A stretch of DNA of 64,000 nucleotides, taken from Cytophagales bacterium (GTDB taxonomy: Bacteria; Bacteroidota; Bacteroidia; Cytophagales; Microscillaceae). The notes beneath the pieces were generated by a model. That model was given only the letters and a program-made list of their open reading frames with translations. It made no database searches and was not told the DNA's origin. Position numbers and translations under genes: made by a program. The DNA lies in the NCBI GenBank assembly GCA_004293905.1, contig RDZE01000039.1, positions 46,235-110,234 of the forward strand, read 5' to 3'. Shown piece by piece: positions 62,417-64,000 of this stretch (the stretch's first letter is position 1; each line of letters starts with the position of its first letter).

Positions 62417-62899
62417 ATGATTTATTGCATTTATATTTATTCATTACTGAGTTTTAACAATGTTTTCGCTTCAAAAAAATCTATTGATTCTCTGAATTAT
62501 TATAATCAGGCAATAAATATTATTTCAGATTATAGCAAACACAAACATAGTGTATATGTTTCAAGTGATGTCCTTTCTTTTGTAACTCTTGGGGTATTCT
62601 TTAAAGAAGAAGTTAGTTTTTATTTAAATTTAAATGAGAATGAGTATCAAAATAAAGATAGGTATTATGTAATTAAATATAATAGATTAAAATTATTAGG
62701 ATATAAAAAAAGAAGAAGGATAAAAATATACTTTTCCGAACAGAAAGATAATATCTTTTTTGCAGAAGTCATAAACTCTCCTAAAAATAAGTTAAAATAC
62801 TTAGAACGACCTTATTTTGGAGAAAGTAATGTTTTTATGTTTAAAATAGAAAATAACATAGTTAAACTTTTAAAGTCAAAAAAAATATTATATAATTAG
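62417..62899 (+). CDS. Candidate exported immunity protein for the RHS toxin
   Basis: 160 residues, AT-rich, Lys/Asn/Tyr-rich, with a hydrophobic N-terminus (MIYCIYIYSLLSFNNVFA, signal peptide-like). Starts 11 nt after the RHS tip stop, the usual place of the immunity gene. Mature part begins SKKSIDSLNYYNQAINIIS. No family recognised. An exported inhibitor would act against a toxin that arrives in the periplasm; this is inference. Confidence 0.65.
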   Translation: MIYCIYIYSLLSFNNVFASKKSIDSLNYYNQAINIISDYSKHKHSVYVSSDVLSFVTLGVFFKEEVSFYLNLNENEYQNKDRYYVIKYNRLKLLGYKKRRRIKIYFSEQKDNIFFAEVINSPKNKLKYLERPYFGESNVFMFKIENNIVKLLKSKKILYN

Positions 62900-62930
62900 C
62901 ATACCCATACTTTTCGGGTTGCGTCCAAAA

Positions 62931-62985
62931 AAGGTGGGCTTTTTTAAAAAAAAATGAACAGCAGAGAAGCCCCCACTTTTCCCCA
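62931..62985. terminator. Hairpin after the immunity gene
   Basis: AAGGTGGGCTT (about 62931-62941) and AAGCCCCCACTT (about 62973-62984) can pair with one bulge around an AT-rich loop of about 30 nt. A T-run within the loop makes it a weak terminator candidate. The gap 62900-63050 holds no gene. Confidence 0.4.
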
Positions 62986-63050
62986 AACGAAAAACAACAT
63001 TTCTAAAACCCTTTTACCCCTGCTAAAAAAATAACAAGAACCAACAACGC

Positions 63051-63218
63051 ATGAAAAACAATAAAGCTATACAACCATTTAACAATGCAACCCTACACCC
63101 CCACCCATACAACAGCAAAGAAAAACAAGAAGATTTTGAGTTGGGTTGGTTAGATTATGGCTGGAGAAATTATGATGCGCAAATTGCAAGATGGAATGGG
63201 ATAGATACGGTTTCGTAG
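63051..63218 (+). pseudogene. Truncated RHS tip core of a second cassette
   Basis: A 55-codon frame from ATG 63051 encodes a short lead and then the same core as the first tip (YNSKEKQEDFELGWLDYGW, RNYDAQIARWNGID), ending in a stop at 63216-63218. Over about 75 nt it is almost identical to 61536-61610. The usual continuation (PLAEKY...NNP) is missing, and the next frame begins RYGFVANNPIIFKDPNG. Deletion plus frameshift thus separate the core from its toxin domain. Confidence 0.75.
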
Positions 63219-63955
63219 CAAACAATCCAATAATTTTCAAAGACCCTAATGGTACATATATAATTATTTATTATGAAGAAGATGGAAAACAACAAGGATA
63301 TAGATATGAATATGGAGTGTCATACGAGGGTGATAATTCATTCATTCAAAATACTGTAGCACAATTAGATTACTTGATAGAGAATTCTCCAATTGATGAA
63401 AATATTATTCAGCAATTAGCAACTGATGAAGATTTTAAATGGGAAATAGTTAATATAACATTAGAAAGAATGCATACAGATGATGCGAAACTTAGTGATG
63501 GTATCACAACTCTAGGAATTCCTACAACCAATGTTGCCAGGACATCATATTTTGATCTAGTAGGTTTTAAAACTAATACAGGAGGGCTTCAAAGTCCTGT
63601 ATCTACTTTGTATCATGAGGGAGGACATGCTTATCTAAGACTACAATACTACCAGTTAGCTCAAAAATATCAAGAAACTAAAGACCCTAATATTCTGATC
63701 GAATTAGAGAGGACTATTGAAAAAATGGAAAGTACTACTTCAACAGACTATTTAAACGATGAGGAACAATACGTCAATGAAACATATGAAATCCCTCTCG
63801 CAAAACAGATGGGAGATGGGATTAGAACAAGTGATTTTGGTTCTAAAACCTATGAAACAACGAATCCCTTTACTTCAAAACCAAAAGGTTTTATAGGTCC
63901 CATTAACCTACCACCTGGAAAATTACCTAAAAGTGTTATTAAAACTTTCCGTTGA
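63191..63955 (+). CDS. RHS C-terminal toxin domain with HEGGH motif
   Basis: 254 residues in the frame following the truncated RHS core; the start is uncertain (ATG 63191 is possible but probably not used). After the RHS-type hinge FKDPNGTY it carries an unrelated domain with YHEGGHAYLRLQ (HEGGH near residues 142-146), another HExxH metallopeptidase-like motif, and a helical stretch with glutamates (ELERTIEKMESTTS) further on. It ends with SVIKTF. Possibly an inactive relic or a silent cassette awaiting recombination with a full RHS gene. Confidence 0.7.
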   Translation: MEWDRYGFVANNPIIFKDPNGTYIIIYYEEDGKQQGYRYEYGVSYEGDNSFIQNTVAQLDYLIENSPIDENIIQQLATDEDFKWEIVNITLERMHTDDAKLSDGITTLGIPTTNVARTSYFDLVGFKTNTGGLQSPVSTLYHEGGHAYLRLQYYQLAQKYQETKDPNILIELERTIEKMESTTSTDYLNDEEQYVNETYEIPLAKQMGDGIRTSDFGSKTYETTNPFTSKPKGFIGPINLPPGKLPKSVIKTFR

Positions 63956-63957
63956 TA

Positions 63958-64000
63958 ATGAAAATAATAAAATTATATATACTAATAGTTCAGGTTTTTA
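63958..64000 (+). CDS. Start of a further exported small protein (truncated by window)
   Basis: ATG 63958 lies 2 nt after the stop of the toxin domain gene and opens MKIIKLYILIVQVF, a signal-peptide-like beginning. Its position mirrors the immunity gene at 62417. The rest is outside the window. Confidence 0.55.
   Translation, partial: MKIIKLYILIVQVF

Noticed and set aside
62900..63050. RNA gene in the gap between the two RHS cassettes
   Set aside because: Only a weak hairpin and a cassette-boundary-like spacer are visible; no promoter or known RNA fold.
1..64000. CRISPR array or Cas genes
   Set aside because: No evenly spaced direct repeats with unique spacers and no Cas-type protein were found; the repeats seen are palindromic cassette ends or RHS relics.

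Overview
The window is chromosomal DNA of an AT-rich member of the Bacteroidota, most likely a Cytophagales-type bacterium. The evidence is: repeated promoter elements of the Bacteroidota form (-7 TAnnTTTG, sometimes with a -33 TTTG about 19 nt upstream); a type IX secretion/gliding lipoprotein of the SprE/PorW type; a large secreted protein with a type A T9SS C-terminal domain; a Bacteroidota-type RNA polymerase omega; the M23 peptidase-bactofilin-AtpZ cluster; and a deoxyhypusine-synthase-like gene. The species cannot be named from the sequence.

Layout. 1-2.5 kb is an accessory block of short unrelated genes (PIN toxin, Coq4-like protein, RraB-TPR protein, a decayed fourth gene). Each intact gene is followed by a palindromic repeat built like an integron attC site: complementary R boxes, an unpaired spacer, complementary L boxes and a variable apical part. 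2.5-31.6 kb is mainly housekeeping: two AAA ATPases, a phosphate transporter, lipA-lipB, a membrane GAF-SpoIIE phosphatase, prfA, a GT9 glycosyltransferase, the bactofilin cluster, sprE, tRNA-Phe, mutS2, dnaB, rimP-nusA-infB (IF-2 has a very asparagine-rich linker) and ffh. 31.6-39.6 kb encodes TPR, beta-CASP, T9SS-cargo and sterol-desaturase-family proteins.

39.6-42.5 kb is a degraded accessory island. Three exported proteins of unknown function lie on the minus strand, behind a 28-nt relic of an RHS core and a relic of the same promoter that drives an intact RHS gene 20 kb away. 44-49.3 kb returns to core genes (pyrD; bamD-rpoZ-coaBC). 49.3-54.3 kb is a seven-gene minus-strand run (bestrophin, NADP oxidoreductase, DUF481 protein, OsmC, frameshifted alpha/beta hydrolase, VOC protein, DJ-1/PfpI). 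It is divergent from an HxlR regulator, with tandem operator-like repeats between them, and looks like a reactive-electrophile defence locus. 54.7-61.3 kb holds tsaB, dedA and a surface-sugar operon (dehydratase, nucleotidyltransferase, reductase, GT2), a SiaC/DUF1987 gene and waaA.

61.3-64 kb contains two RHS-tip toxin modules. The first is an orphan RHS core fused to an HExxH metallopeptidase-like C-terminal domain, with its own promoter only 7 nt upstream of the ATG and a candidate exported immunity gene 11 nt downstream. The second is a truncated, frameshifted RHS tip whose C-terminal domain carries HEGGH, followed 2 nt later by the start of another exported small protein that runs off the window. 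The RHS relics at 40-42.5 kb suggest that this genome stores and decays promoter-RHS tip-toxin-immunity cassettes at several sites. This, and the attC-like cassette array, are the most interesting parts of the window.
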